Source: an uncultured Lactobacillus sp. (GTDB lineage: Bacteria; Bacillota; Bacilli; Lactobacillales; Lactobacillaceae). Taken from it: DNA of 48,693 nt. The translations under genes were made by a program, and so were the position numbers. The DNA lies in contig CALFSK010000074.1 of NCBI GenBank assembly GCA_937916845.1, positions 1 through 48,693 of the forward strand, read 5' to 3'. Position 1 is the first letter of the stretch; each line of letters begins with the position of its first letter. Positions 31,722 to 41,032 of this stretch are shown here, in pieces. The notes below the pieces were generated by a model, which worked only from the letters and a program-made list of their open reading frames with translations, was not told the origin of the DNA and made no database searches.

Positions 31722-32711
31722 TTAACCGTGGTACTGACCCGTCAGCAAGTTAACCTTCGTAATTTCACCACTGCTAAAGTGTTGCACGTGCCCATCAGTT
31801 AACCGCACCACTAAGGCACCATTTTGATCAATATCTTGGACAACGCCATCGTAAGTCTGCGCACCGCTTTTCAAAGCCACCCGCTGGTTGATCACCATCG
31901 ATAACTCACGGTAAGTTGCCATAAAATCGCCCGTCCGGTACGTCGGATAGCGATCAAAAAAGTTCTGTAACAATGTGCGCACGACTTGATTCCGAGTGAT
32001 TGCCGATTGATGTGTTAAAACGGCACCCGCTTTATTTTGAATCGCCGTCGGAAAGTCCGCCGTCGTCAAGTTAATACCCATTCCGACAATCACCGTCGAA
32101 ATTTGGCCGGTTTCCAGATTAGTCATCCCTTCCGACATAATCCCAACAACTTTGTGATGATTGACCAGGACGTCGTTAACCCACTTAAGTTCTACGGAAA
32201 CATTGAATAATTGCTGTAACGTTTGTGCAACGACGACTGCCGTACTCGTTGTCAGCAAGCCCGCGTTTAACGGCTGACTTGCTGTCACTGGTAGCCCGAT
32301 GCTGAGATAAATTCCCGTTTGTCCTGGTGAATAAAACGCCCGTCCGGAACGACCATACCCCGCCGTCTGCGTATCCGCAACCACGACCACCGGTTCTACC
32401 AATGGTGTGCGGGTCGCCATGCGCTTCAGGTAGGCGTTAGTTGAATCAACCGATGGTAACACGCTCAATTGAACGGCCGGTGATAGTTTGAGTCCATTCC
32501 TAATTCCGGCCACGCTGAGTTGATTATTTTCAACGTAACGATAACCCAACCCGTGCCGGCTTTCAATTGAATAACCGGTCGTTTGTAAGCCTTGGACCAT
32601 CTTCCAAACAGCGGTGCGACTAATACTTAGCTCACTAGCTAACCGATCCCCAGAACAGTAATCCGGAGCCGTAGCCATTAATAACCGTAATACTTCGGTT
32701 TGGTTAGCCAT
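31722..32711 (-). CDS. birA: Biotin-protein ligase / biotin repressor
   Basis: 329 aa bifunctional protein that activates biotin as biotinyl-AMP, attaches it to biotin carboxyl carrier protein, and represses transcription when biotin is plentiful. The N-terminal winged helix (about 1-65: GDRLASELSISRTAVWKMVQGL), the ligase domain with GYGRSGRAFYSPGQTGIYLSI, VELKWVNDVLV and MGINL, and the C-terminal SH3-like DGVVQDIDQNGALVV are present. The intact HTH implies regulation, supported by a palindrome (32733-32766) just upstream of its own start. The start is supported by AAGGTGA. Confidence 0.93.
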   Translation of the reverse strand: MANQTEVLRLLMATAPDYCSGDRLASELSISRTAVWKMVQGLQTTGYSIESRHGLGYRYVENNQLSVAGIRNGLKLSPAVQLSVLPSVDSTNAYLKRMATRTPLVEPVVVVADTQTAGYGRSGRAFYSPGQTGIYLSIGLPVTASQPLNAGLLTTSTAVVVAQTLQQLFNVSVELKWVNDVLVNHHKVVGIMSEGMTNLETGQISTVIVGMGINLTTADFPTAIQNKAGAVLTHQSAITRNQVVRTLLQNFFDRYPTYRTGDFMATYRELSMVINQRVALKSGAQTYDGVVQDIDQNGALVVRLTDGHVQHFSSGEITKVNLLTGQYHG

Positions 32712-32732
32712 CTCAATCTCACCTTTTTCTCA

Positions 32733-32766
32733 TTAGTTAACCCATTATTTCATATTGGTTAACTAA
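32733..32766. promoter_or_regulatory. BirA operator upstream of birA
   Basis: TTAGTTAACC (32733-32742) and GGTTAACTAA (32757-32766) form a perfect inverted repeat with a 14-nt spacer, matching the known GTTAACC-N14/15-GGTTAAC architecture of Gram-positive BirA sites. It lies 22 bp before birA, so autoregulation is expected. Confidence 0.82.
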
Positions 32767-32782
32767 CCGCAATTGAATAGAA

Positions 32783-32802
32783 AAAATGTAATATTACATT
32801 TT
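32783..32802. promoter_or_regulatory. 20-bp perfect palindrome, regulator unknown
   Basis: AAAATGTAATATTACATTTT. No gap between half-sites. It lies 17 bp from the BirA operator in the birA/pepI-like divergent region. TGTAAT-ATTACA resembles sites of several MarR/PadR-type regulators; I cannot name one. Confidence 0.5.
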
Positions 32803-33081
32803 ACTGCGAATGTCAGTTTAGTCATTATTCCTGAAAATGTAAGCGGTTGTCAAGCCAAAACCATCTCAAAATTTAATCTTTATCCAACCCGCTTAACGGG
32901 ACTATTTTTCAGAAATTAACCGGATTTTTTCCATAATCTATGTTTCATTAATTCGTTAATACTATAAATCACAGTTATCTATTATCACGCAAATATTGAT
33001 AAGATACCAGCCCCCCTTTTGACCGTCATCCGCTAACAGTGGTAAGATAATGATTAAAATATTTAGAAATTAGGTGATCAT

Positions 33082-33987
33082 TTGAAACAGGGAACAACGA
33101 TCATCACACTGGATAACGGTTACCATTTATGGACCAATACCCAGGGTGAAGGCGACATTCAATTACTTTGCTTGCACGGTGGCCCAGGTGGGAATCATGA
33201 ATACTGGGAAAATTTCGGTGATGAATTATCCGATTTAGGCGTTCAAGTTTCCATGTATGATCAGTTAGGCTCTTGGTACTCTGATCAGCCCGACTATTCG
33301 GACCCTGAAATTGCCAAGAAATACCTCAGCTACGATTACTTCCTCGATGAAGTCGAAGAAGTTCGTCAAAAGCTTGGCCTTGATAACTTCTATCTTATTG
33401 GTCAATCTTGGGGTGGTGCCTTAACGATGATGTACGCACTCAAGTATGGTCAACATCTAAAGGGTGCCATCATCTCCAGCATGGTCGACAATATCGAAGA
33501 ATACGTCACGCACGTTAATAAAGTTCGTGAAGACGCCCTTCCCGCTGATGCAGTGGCTTACATGAAGCAAAAGGAAACGGAAGGCAATTGGGACGATGCC
33601 CAATACCAGAAGTACGTGGACGTCTTAAACGCCGGCTACGTTGACCGCAAACAGCCAACGTCAATTCGCCATTTGATTGACACGACGGCCAAACCCGTTT
33701 ATAACGCTTTCCAAGGCGATAACGAATTCGTCATCACTGGGAAGCTTAAGGAATGGGACGTTCGTGACCAGATTCATAACATCAAGGTCCCAACGTTATT
33801 GACCTTTGGTGAACACGAAACGATGCCACTCGACTCCGCACGGCGGATGGCCCGCGACATTCCAAATTCACGGTTAGTCACGACGCCTAATGGTGGTCAC
33901 CATCATATGATCGACAACGCGCCAGTCTACTTCGACCACTTGAAGCAATTTATCAAGGACGTTGAAGACGGCAGCTTCAATAAGTAG
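33082..33987 (+). CDS. pepI: Proline iminopeptidase-family alpha/beta hydrolase
   Basis: 301 aa serine hydrolase of family S33. Oxyanion-hole HGGPGG (32-37), nucleophile elbow GQSWGG (about 108-113), acid in LLTFGEHETMPL and His in GGHHHM. Lactobacillar PepI releases N-terminal Pro from short peptides; related enzymes cleave leucine or esters, so specificity is likely but not certain. TTG start with AGGTGA upstream. Monocistronic. Confidence 0.82.
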   Translation: MKQGTTIITLDNGYHLWTNTQGEGDIQLLCLHGGPGGNHEYWENFGDELSDLGVQVSMYDQLGSWYSDQPDYSDPEIAKKYLSYDYFLDEVEEVRQKLGLDNFYLIGQSWGGALTMMYALKYGQHLKGAIISSMVDNIEEYVTHVNKVREDALPADAVAYMKQKETEGNWDDAQYQKYVDVLNAGYVDRKQPTSIRHLIDTTAKPVYNAFQGDNEFVITGKLKEWDVRDQIHNIKVPTLLTFGEHETMPLDSARRMARDIPNSRLVTTPNGGHHHMIDNAPVYFDHLKQFIKDVEDGSFNK

Positions 33988-34010
33988 TTTCTTTCAAATT
34001 CAATTAAAAT

Positions 34011-34051
34011 AAAACGGTCATCGGCTGAATTTCAGTTGATGGCCGTTTTTT
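34011..34051. terminator. Bidirectional terminator between pepI-like and pox
   Basis: Stem AAAACGGTCATC-GCTGAA / TTCAG-TGATGGCCGTTTT with T runs on both strands; the two genes converge on it. Confidence 0.88.
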
Positions 34052-34100
34052 TCATTTAATTAGCTGTCAATTTTGATTGACCAACATCTTCCACTCAATA

Positions 34101-35861
34101 TTAAAGCGTGTCGCCAGTAGCACGTAAAAGTTCTCCGAGTGATGGTTGTTGGTGCACGTCAATATGGTTAGCTTTTGCATATTCGTCCACGGCTTCTTGA
34201 CCATACAGTTGCGGATCAAGCGGCATGTACGCCGTCCCAATCGGATCATCCTGCTTGATGACAGCATTAACGACGATTGGTTGCCGGTTTCCGTCAGCCT
34301 GTAGCTGCTTAATTTGGTCAAAGACCGCGTTAACTTCCTGATTATTTTTAACCGTAAATCCAATTCCGCCTAACCCTTCGGCAACTTTAGCCCAGTCGGC
34401 ATCCGTCAAATCGACCCCATAAAGGTGTTGTTTCGTATCGACCTGTTCACGATAAATGAAGCCGAAGCGGCGATTACTGAAAACGACGTTGATGACAGGT
34501 AAGCCGTAACGCGCTTCCGTAATGATATCCGGGGCGACCATCGCAAAGCCACCGTCACCGGAAAACGACCACGCCTGACTGTCGGGTACACTCAAAGCCC
34601 CTGCCATTCCCGCTGGCAAGCCAAAGCCCATCGTCGCAAACAACCCGGAGAGCGCAAACTTCTGCTGTTGATCCATTGGTAATCCGCGCACAGCCCATTC
34701 CGAAACATTCCCGGTATCGACACCGTAAGTATCCTTAGGACCGACCATGCTGGCAACCTTGTTCATGACCGCTTCTGGGGCCAATCCGTCTTGATCGTCT
34801 TCACCCCGTTGCTTTAACCAAGTATCCCAGTTTTGCTTATTAGTTTGATTTGCTTTTAACCAATCCGTTGCGGGAAGGGATTCCCCCGTCGCAACCATGT
34901 CCTTTAAGTAAGACTTAGCATCACTGATGACGGCGTAGTCAATCGGAACCATTTTACCGATATCATAAGGCCGGTCATTAACTTGAATAATCTTAACGTT
35001 TTTTGGCCAGAAGCCCGCAAATGGAAATTCAGAACCTAAGAAGAAAATCAAATCCGCGTGCTGGAGTGCTTCAAACCCAGACTTCGTCCCTAACCGTCCA
35101 AACGTTCCAATGGCGTTCGGATGATTAGTCGGCATAACGCCCGTTGCGGGCACGGTATTCATGACCGGAACGTTGAACGTCTCACTGAACTGAACTAACG
35201 CATCGCGAGCACCAAGCAACCCCCGCCCCGCATAAACTAGTGGGTGTTTTGCTTCCTTTAATAGCTTCAAAGTCGCGGCAATTGCTTGCGGATCAATGGT
35301 TTGTTTAAACGTATTAGCGACCGTGTTTGGTGTTTTTACCGGCTCGTAGTCGATTTCTTTAGCAGAGAGGTCCTCCGGAATAATCACGACAGCCGGGCCC
35401 TTCTTTTCGTAAGCTTCCCGAATGGCTTGATTAACTACGTACGGTAACTGTTCAGCGGTCGTGACGGTCCGATTATACACGGCAACGTCGCCAAACATTG
35501 GCGTTTCGTCCATTTCTTGGAAATAGTTCGTATTCATCGTGGGTTGTGGTACCTGGCCAATCAATGCTAAAACTGGCACATGATCCATCTTGGCATCGTA
35601 CAAACCGTTGAATAGGTGCGTTGCGCCGGGGCCCGCAGAACCAAATGAAACACCGATTTTGCCATTGAACTTGGCATCGGCCGTAGCGGCTAAGGCGCCC
35701 ACTTCTTCATGGCGAACCTGAATGTAGTCCACCTTGTCTTTCTCCAAATAAAGGCCTTCTACAGTATGGTTAATCGAGCCGCCGGGAATTCCGTACAAGT
35801 GGTCGACACCCCAAGATTCCAATACCTTTACTAATGCTTGTCCCGCAATCATCTTCGTCAT
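34101..35861 (-). CDS. pox: Pyruvate oxidase (phosphate-dependent, ThDP/FAD)
   Basis: 586 aa. Converts pyruvate, phosphate and O2 to acetyl phosphate, CO2 and H2O2. The ThDP-activating glutamate is Glu52 (QVRHEEVGALAA), the pyrophosphate-binding segment is GDGGFAMV...N, and the middle domain is the FAD type. HLYGIPGGSIN and VRHEEVGA match L. plantarum POX, which is 603 aa. Lactobacilli carry several paralogues, so this could be a secondary one. The promoter contains a cre-like site; repression in glucose and expression in late aerobic growth fit the known physiology. Confidence 0.92.
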   Translation of the reverse strand: MTKMIAGQALVKVLESWGVDHLYGIPGGSINHTVEGLYLEKDKVDYIQVRHEEVGALAATADAKFNGKIGVSFGSAGPGATHLFNGLYDAKMDHVPVLALIGQVPQPTMNTNYFQEMDETPMFGDVAVYNRTVTTAEQLPYVVNQAIREAYEKKGPAVVIIPEDLSAKEIDYEPVKTPNTVANTFKQTIDPQAIAATLKLLKEAKHPLVYAGRGLLGARDALVQFSETFNVPVMNTVPATGVMPTNHPNAIGTFGRLGTKSGFEALQHADLIFFLGSEFPFAGFWPKNVKIIQVNDRPYDIGKMVPIDYAVISDAKSYLKDMVATGESLPATDWLKANQTNKQNWDTWLKQRGEDDQDGLAPEAVMNKVASMVGPKDTYGVDTGNVSEWAVRGLPMDQQQKFALSGLFATMGFGLPAGMAGALSVPDSQAWSFSGDGGFAMVAPDIITEARYGLPVINVVFSNRRFGFIYREQVDTKQHLYGVDLTDADWAKVAEGLGGIGFTVKNNQEVNAVFDQIKQLQADGNRQPIVVNAVIKQDDPIGTAYMPLDPQLYGQEAVDEYAKANHIDVHQQPSLGELLRATGDTL

Positions 35862-35924
35862 AAAAATCGCTTTCCTTCCGTTACCAGGTAGTTAATTAGC
35901 TATCCGAATTAATTTAACAAAGGT

Positions 35925-35954
35925 ATTATAAAACGCTTTCACAGCCAAACTCAA
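35925..35954 (-). promoter_or_regulatory. pox promoter with cre site
   Basis: TTGAGT -35 (35949-35954), 18-nt spacer, TATAAT -10 (35925-35930) on the minus strand. TGAAAGCGTTTTAT (35928-35941) in the spacer matches the cre consensus at 12 of 14 positions; CcpA control of pox in plantarum-type lactobacilli is established. Confidence 0.72.
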
Positions 35955-36002
35955 GCAAAAAGACTTACTTTTTGTAAGTAAATGGAGATTACGCTTAAAC
36001 GC

Positions 36003-36037
36003 AAAAATCCGTCCAGAAAGATTTCTGAACGGATTTT
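36003..36037 (-). terminator. Terminator of the purine permease gene
   Basis: Stem AAAATCCGT-CAGAAA / TTTCTG-ACGGATTTT just downstream of the permease stop; T run on the minus strand. Confidence 0.8.
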
Positions 36038-36089
36038 AATATTGCTCTGTTTTAAACGGGCACCAAGGGTTGCGTCACTTAACCTGGTA

Positions 36090-37397
36090 TCAGACGTTTA
36101 ATATCCAAAGATAAATAATAAAGATAAAGAAGAGCACGTACATGAGCGGATGAACTTCCTTACCGTGCTTAGTGGCAACCATCGTAATAACGTAGGTGAT
36201 AAAACCTAACGCGATCCCATCGGAGATACTGTAAGTCAATGGCATCCCAATAACGGTTAAGAAAGCAGGTACGGCAATTTCAAACCGTTCCCAGTTGATT
36301 TGTTTTAATGATTCGGCCATGAGCACCCCAACAATGATCAATGCCGGTGCGGTGACTTGGCTCGTCACAACGTTCAATAGTGGTGAGAAGAATAGCCCAA
36401 ACAAGAAGAGAATCCCCGTTACAACGGCACTCATCCCGGAACGCCCCCCTACCGCAATCCCGGCAGAAGATTCAACGTACGCGGAAGTTGGTGAAGTCCC
36501 CAAGACGGAACCAACTAACATTGAAGTTGAGTCAGCCATCAACGCCTTCCCAACCCGTGGCATCTTGTTATTACGCATGAAACCAGCTTGCTCAGCTAAT
36601 CCAACCAACGTACCAGCCGTATCAAAGAAGGTGACCAGCAAGAACGTTAAAACAACGATAACTAATTGCAATGAATTGATGTCACCGATGTGGGTCAGTG
36701 CGACCCCAAAAGTTGGTTTTAATGAAGGTGCAGCGGAAACGACCGTCGATGGCATCTTAATCAAACCCGTGACCAAGCCTAAGATGGACGTCAAGACCAT
36801 CCCGATGAAGATTCCACCCGGAACTTTACGACTCATCAAGATCAACGTAACGATTAACCCGAAGATGGTTAACCAGGTCGTTCCAACCGTCAATGAGCCT
36901 AAACCGACGACCGTTGACTTGTTCGCAACGATCAAACCACCGCCGTGTAACCCGATAAAAGCGATAAAGAACCCAATTCCGGCGGAAATCGCTAATTTCA
37001 TATCCCGTGGAATCGCATCAATGATCATTTCACGTAACTTAAAGATGGTGATCAACATGAAGATTAACCCGGCGACGAAAACCCCTGCTAAGGCCGTCTG
37101 CCATTTCACACCCATCCCAATAACAACGGAATAGGTGAAGAAGGCGTTGACGCCTAGCCCGGGTGCGATGGCGATTGGGTACTTCGCAAGTAGCCCCATC
37201 ATCAGACACCCAAGTGCTGAAGCTAGCGCGGTCGCGGTAAATACCGCCCCTTTATCCATTCCAGAAGCACCAAGGACACTCGGATTAACAAATAGGATGT
37301 AAGCCATCGAGACAAAGGTCGTTAGCCCGGCCAATACTTCCGTTCGCATGGACGTTTTCAATTCTGAAAAATTAAAATACGTTGCAATTTTATTCAT
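36090..37397 (-). CDS. NCS2-family guanine/hypoxanthine permease (AzgA/PbuG-like)
   Basis: 435 aa, about twelve to fourteen membrane segments. AGLTTFVSMAYILFVNPSVLG, the QT-type motif region VTFFDTAGTLVGLAEQAG and GTSPTSAYVESSAGIAVGGRSG are characteristic of the AzgA/PbuG/PbuO branch. It imports purine bases with protons. I start at MNKIATYF because GGAGGAAAAC directly precedes it. A PurBox-like ATATCCGAACGCT (37504-37516) and ACGAACGTTT (37441-37450 region) occur upstream, but the spacing differs from classical PurR sites. No purine riboswitch is evident. Confidence 0.88.
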   Translation of the reverse strand: MNKIATYFNFSELKTSMRTEVLAGLTTFVSMAYILFVNPSVLGASGMDKGAVFTATALASALGCLMMGLLAKYPIAIAPGLGVNAFFTYSVVIGMGVKWQTALAGVFVAGLIFMLITIFKLREMIIDAIPRDMKLAISAGIGFFIAFIGLHGGGLIVANKSTVVGLGSLTVGTTWLTIFGLIVTLILMSRKVPGGIFIGMVLTSILGLVTGLIKMPSTVVSAAPSLKPTFGVALTHIGDINSLQLVIVVLTFLLVTFFDTAGTLVGLAEQAGFMRNNKMPRVGKALMADSTSMLVGSVLGTSPTSAYVESSAGIAVGGRSGMSAVVTGILFLFGLFFSPLLNVVTSQVTAPALIIVGVLMAESLKQINWERFEIAVPAFLTVIGMPLTYSISDGIALGFITYVITMVATKHGKEVHPLMYVLFFIFIIYLWILNV

Positions 37398-37625
37398 GTT
37401 TTCCTCCAAATATTTTAAATAATAGAAATAGCACAATTGTAAACGTTCGTGTTTCCGCTCTATATAACAGAATTAATCCTAACATTGTTCTTAATTAAAA
37501 GCAATATCCGAACGCTAAATAATTTCATTGTGATTTACTTTCCACTTTCAATTTAATTTGGCTGCGTTAGAATGGAGTTGGTGTAAGAGATAATTTACAA
37601 AAATTGTCTGGGGAGCGTGAACGAT

Positions 37626-37787
37626 ATGGCAAGTTCCAAGTTTAGCGCCATCTTTTTTCTCATCTTATACGCCGTTTTACTCTACTTCGTTTTTACCATG
37701 AACAACATGGTTGCGATGTACATAATGGCCATCGGGATGTTTTTAGAAGCTTGTGAAGGTGTTTACTGTAACTTCTTTAAACATTAA
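37626..37787 (+). CDS. 53-aa hypothetical membrane protein
   Basis: Begins MASSKFSAIFFLILYAVLLYFVFTMNNMVAMYIMAIGMFLE; two closely spaced membrane spans, then a cysteine-containing tail ACEGVYCNFFKH. GGGGAG lies 10 nt before the ATG, and a strong terminator follows two nucleotides after the stop. Divergent from the purine permease. Single-copy small membrane protein of unknown family; the two cysteines (E-A-C-x4-C) are noticeable. Confidence 0.68.
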   Translation: MASSKFSAIFFLILYAVLLYFVFTMNNMVAMYIMAIGMFLEACEGVYCNFFKH

Positions 37788-37788
37788 A

Positions 37789-37837
37789 AAAATCCGGAAA
37801 AACGTGGGGACTGCTCCCCATGTCTTCCGGATTTTTT
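37789..37837. terminator. Terminator between the 53-aa gene and the MarR gene
   Basis: Long stem AAATCCGGAA-ACGTGGGGA / TCCCCATGT-TTCCGGATTT with T on both sides; the two genes converge. Confidence 0.88.
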
Positions 37838-38315
37838 AGTGTGCGATCGGTCGTTGCTGATCCTGGTTCTTGCCCAGTTGTGCAACCTGCTGACAAAAAC
37901 CTTCCATCATCTTTAAAACCTGATCAATTTGCTCGGCACCTAACTGATTGACCCACGTATCAAAGTGCTTCGTAATGGCTTGATTGACAATATTTTCAAC
38001 CTGTTGCCCGCGTTCGGTCAAATGTAAATAGAGTCGCCGGCGGTCTTGCGGATCTGGTACCTGAAAAACGTAGTGCTGCGTCAACAGGGCTTTGACTTGC
38101 CGCGAAATCGCACTGCGCGTCACTTGCCGCTGAACAGCAATATCGTTTAATGTCACTTGGTCACTATCGGTAATCCGCCGCAAAATTAAAAACTGCTCAA
38201 ACGACAGCTTATTTTGACTCAACGGCCACGCCACCAAGTCCGCCATATTTTTAGTGGCATCCTGATACGCTTCAAAATAACTATTTAATAATTTACTCAA
38301 ATCGACATTTTTCAT
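37836..38315 (-). CDS. MarR-family transcriptional regulator
   Basis: 159 aa. Winged-helix core FEQFLILRRI...VTLNDIAVQRQVTRSAISRQVKALLTQHYVFQVPDPQDRRRLYLHLTERG contains the recognition helix and the DxRR wing of MarR. It probably regulates its own or the divergently transcribed LicD gene (about 176 bp away); no ligand can be guessed. I start at MKNVDLSKLL with GGGGTGA upstream, not at the longer frame. The protein ends QDQQRPIAH. Confidence 0.82.
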   Translation of the reverse strand: MKNVDLSKLLNSYFEAYQDATKNMADLVAWPLSQNKLSFEQFLILRRITDSDQVTLNDIAVQRQVTRSAISRQVKALLTQHYVFQVPDPQDRRRLYLHLTERGQQVENIVNQAITKHFDTWVNQLGAEQIDQVLKMMEGFCQQVAQLGKNQDQQRPIAH

Positions 38316-38491
38316 GATATTACAGTCACCCCACTGACTTTTATCTAAATATAACACGTCTTTAACTAATTTACTGATATCAGCCTAGCTTTTGTCGTTT
38401 TTTGGACATGTAAGGCATCCTGCCTAACATTTCAAGCGGACAAAGGAGTATGATAATAGTAGATGAAACGCTTACTAAAGGAGATGATGGA

Positions 38492-39301
38492 ATGGTTCTC
38501 ACACCCTTGCACCAAGTCGAATTACGCTTGATGCAAACTGTCATTAAAATTTGTGACACCGAAAAAATCGACTACTTTTTAATTGGTGGCTCACTGCTGG
38601 GCGCGATCCGTCACCACGGTTTCATTCCGTGGGACGACGATATCGATATCGGCATGCGTCGCAGTGAATACCAGCGCTTTATCGCGGTTGCGAACCGCTA
38701 CCTTGATCCGGAGCAATACTTCTTACAAACGGGGGCTAGTGATCCCGATTACGGTCTCAGTTATATGAAGCTACTTGATGTTAACACTTACATTGAAGAA
38801 AAAAACAACGTCAATAACGCGTTTAAAGGTGTCTTCGTCGATATCTTTCCCTTCGACAAAATTCCTGATGACGAAGCCCTCCGTCGTTCCCAAATGATGC
38901 ACTTTCGTTTGGAAGACGCCGCGATTCTATTGCGGTTGAACTATAACTTCGTCAAAACGCCACTCCGTAATTTATTAACCAAGCGGACGCCGCAGCAATT
39001 GGCCGAAGTTAACGGCCACAAACAGGACCGTGAAGGTTACATGCGCTTATACGAACAATCAGATTCGCGGACGTATAAAAACCTCGCTTCGCAGTACGAT
39101 TACGATAAAGAAATCTTATCTTATCAAGAACTTACGGAATTGGAATCAGCGCCGTTTGAGGATTTGCAGGTAAAAATTCCCCGGGCCTATGATCAAATTC
39201 TGACCCGGATGTACGGTGACTATCTCCAACTACCACCGGCTGATCAACGAGTTGAAAAACATCTGAACAAACTGATTATTAACAATCACGAAATCTTATA
39301 G
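38492..39301 (+). CDS. LicD-family phosphotransferase
   Basis: 269 aa. IGGSLLGAIRHHGFIPWDDDIDIGM (31-55) with the metal-binding DDDID is the LicD hallmark; LicD enzymes attach phosphocholine or another phosphopolyol to teichoic acids or polysaccharides. The remainder has the family's YIDIFPFDKIPDD pattern. I start at MVLTPLHQ since AAAGGAG lies 8 nt upstream. Single gene with terminator, no capsule locus next to it. Donor and acceptor unknown. Confidence 0.86.
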   Translation: MVLTPLHQVELRLMQTVIKICDTEKIDYFLIGGSLLGAIRHHGFIPWDDDIDIGMRRSEYQRFIAVANRYLDPEQYFLQTGASDPDYGLSYMKLLDVNTYIEEKNNVNNAFKGVFVDIFPFDKIPDDEALRRSQMMHFRLEDAAILLRLNYNFVKTPLRNLLTKRTPQQLAEVNGHKQDREGYMRLYEQSDSRTYKNLASQYDYDKEILSYQELTELESAPFEDLQVKIPRAYDQILTRMYGDYLQLPPADQRVEKHLNKLIINNHEIL

Positions 39302-39310
39302 TTTTAACTA

Positions 39311-39355
39311 GCGTGGTTCAGGCGTTCTCGTGACCGCCGAACTACGCCTTTTTTG
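39311..39355 (+). terminator. Terminator of the LicD gene
   Basis: Stem GCGTGGTTC-GGCG / CGCC-GAACTACGC followed by TTTTTT on the plus strand. Confidence 0.82.
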
Positions 39356-39500
39356 GTATCCAGCCTTTTGGGCTACTTTACATTATTATGAACTGCTCAG
39401 TCGTCGTTTCACCCTTGTTAAACGTGTGTTAAGATTAAAAGAATTATTTCGCTAGACATCGCGTTTACAAGGTATCAAAACATTTAAATGGGGGATCTAA

Positions 39501-41030
39501 ATGGCAGCAAAATTATTTGGTATCATGATGATCAATGTTCAAAACATTGAGCTTTCAATCGTTAACTTGCGCACCTTAAAACAAGTCGAACGGGTTCGTT
39601 CCGACGTGGCTTTAGGTGAAGACATCTACGATCAACACACGATCAACTACGATTCAGTCGAAGAGGCGGCGTCCGCACTGACCGGTTTTGTCCAAATCAT
39701 GAATGATTATGGCGTGGAAGACTACCGATTATGGGGATCGTGGTCATTATCCACCGCCAACAATGCCGACTACGTTCAAGACCAATTACTAGTCCGGACC
39801 GGCCTCAAAATTGCCTGGCTCTCCAGTAGTCAGGAAACCTACTTACGCTCAGCCGCCGTTGCGGTTCACTTTCCGCGCTTTAAACAGATGATTGAAGAAC
39901 CAACTTACTTACTGGGGATTAACTCTGGAAGCGTCGGTATTTCTCATTACGATCAAGGCAACTTCGCCTTCTCGCGTAGTCTCCGCTTAGGGCCCGTTCG
40001 GATCTCCGAAGTGCTAGAAGACTTACAATCTAGCGTTCCGAACTACGTTGAAGTCCTAGACGACTACATTTCAAGTCAAATTGCTGACTTTGGGCGCTTC
40101 TTACCCGGTCGCCGGGAAGAACCTAGTAACGTGGTGATGTTGGGGGTCGCCCCGTTTGCTACCCTCTTCCGGCAACAACAATCCAAGGCCGGTGTCGAAG
40201 AACTCAGTAAGGCTGATTTCCAAGCCCTCTACGATGACGTTATCGACGCTTCTGATCAGTATTTAATGGACAAATACGAAGTGGACGAAGAAGACGTTCG
40301 CTTAATCGTGCCCGAACTCTTATTGATCAACGAGTTGCTTCAACTCACCAACGCTCAGAAAATTTGGTTGGGGAACGTGACCGTTTTAGACGGCCTCATT
40401 ATTCAGGAAGCCGTTAAATTGGGTTATAAAAAATATAACTTCAACGATCAAATCATCACCGCAGCGAAAAATATCGCTGACCGTTATAACGTTGAACCGA
40501 AGCACCGCGACCTCGTCACAAAGTTTTCCCTTCACTTATTTGATCAGCTAAAGCCCCTCCACCACTTAGACAAGCGGGATCGGCTACTACTACAAGTCGC
40601 ATCCATCGTCCACGACGTCGGGAGCTATATTGATCCGCATCAACATTACATGCATTCGGATTACATTTTGCGTGCGACCGAGCTCACTGGTCTGACCGAT
40701 GACGAAAAGAAAATGATTGCGATGATTTCCCGCTATCACAGCGCCCAGACCCCATCGAAAGACTTAAAGCACTTCGATCACATGACGCTTAAACAACGCG
40801 TGCTCGTATCCAAGCTATCCGCCATTTTGCGAATTGCCGATGCGTTGGACGACGGTCGCAAGCAAAAGATCAGTAAAATTTCAGTTTCCATCAAAAATCC
40901 GCGCGTCATTATTACCTGTTTCTCCCATGACGACCTGTTTTTAGAGAATTGGGTATTCGCGCAAAAGGCCGAATTCTTCAAGGAGGTCTTCGGCCTAACA
41001 CCAGTTATTAAACTTCGGGGGGTACGTTAA
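39501..41030 (+). CDS. Degenerate Ppx/GppA-like protein with HD domain
   Basis: 509 aa, first gene of the polyphosphate operon. It keeps the Ppx/GppA length and C-terminal HD domain (VASIVHDVGSYIDPHQHYMHSDYIL, about 365-395), but the actin-fold phosphate loops are eroded: GIMMINVQNIELSIV replaces DxGSNS, and GINSGSVGISHY replaces the DTGGGSTE loop. Exopolyphosphatase activity is doubtful; the HD part could retain a phosphohydrolase or regulatory role. The stop is 2 nt before ppk. In plantarum-type lactobacilli such a gene is annotated as a ppx paralogue. ATG start with GGGGGA. Confidence 0.75.
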   Translation: MAAKLFGIMMINVQNIELSIVNLRTLKQVERVRSDVALGEDIYDQHTINYDSVEEAASALTGFVQIMNDYGVEDYRLWGSWSLSTANNADYVQDQLLVRTGLKIAWLSSSQETYLRSAAVAVHFPRFKQMIEEPTYLLGINSGSVGISHYDQGNFAFSRSLRLGPVRISEVLEDLQSSVPNYVEVLDDYISSQIADFGRFLPGRREEPSNVVMLGVAPFATLFRQQQSKAGVEELSKADFQALYDDVIDASDQYLMDKYEVDEEDVRLIVPELLLINELLQLTNAQKIWLGNVTVLDGLIIQEAVKLGYKKYNFNDQIITAAKNIADRYNVEPKHRDLVTKFSLHLFDQLKPLHHLDKRDRLLLQVASIVHDVGSYIDPHQHYMHSDYILRATELTGLTDDEKKMIAMISRYHSAQTPSKDLKHFDHMTLKQRVLVSKLSAILRIADALDDGRKQKISKISVSIKNPRVIITCFSHDDLFLENWVFAQKAEFFKEVFGLTPVIKLRGVR

Positions 41031-41032
41031 AA

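Larger units (their letters stand above)
32712..33081. other. Divergent intergenic region birA/pepI-like
   Basis: It contains the BirA operator, a separate 20-bp perfect palindrome (32783-32802) and AT-rich DNA. I find no coding frame and no clearly best promoter for the peptidase gene. Confidence 0.55.

Noticed and set aside
36295..37134. 279-codon open frame opposite the purine permease
   Set aside because: Antisense shadow of a membrane-protein gene; no ribosome binding site and composition unlike real proteins.
37398..37600. Purine riboswitch upstream of the purine permease
   Set aside because: I find neither the conserved loop sequences nor the three-way junction; PurBox-like motifs are present but poorly spaced.
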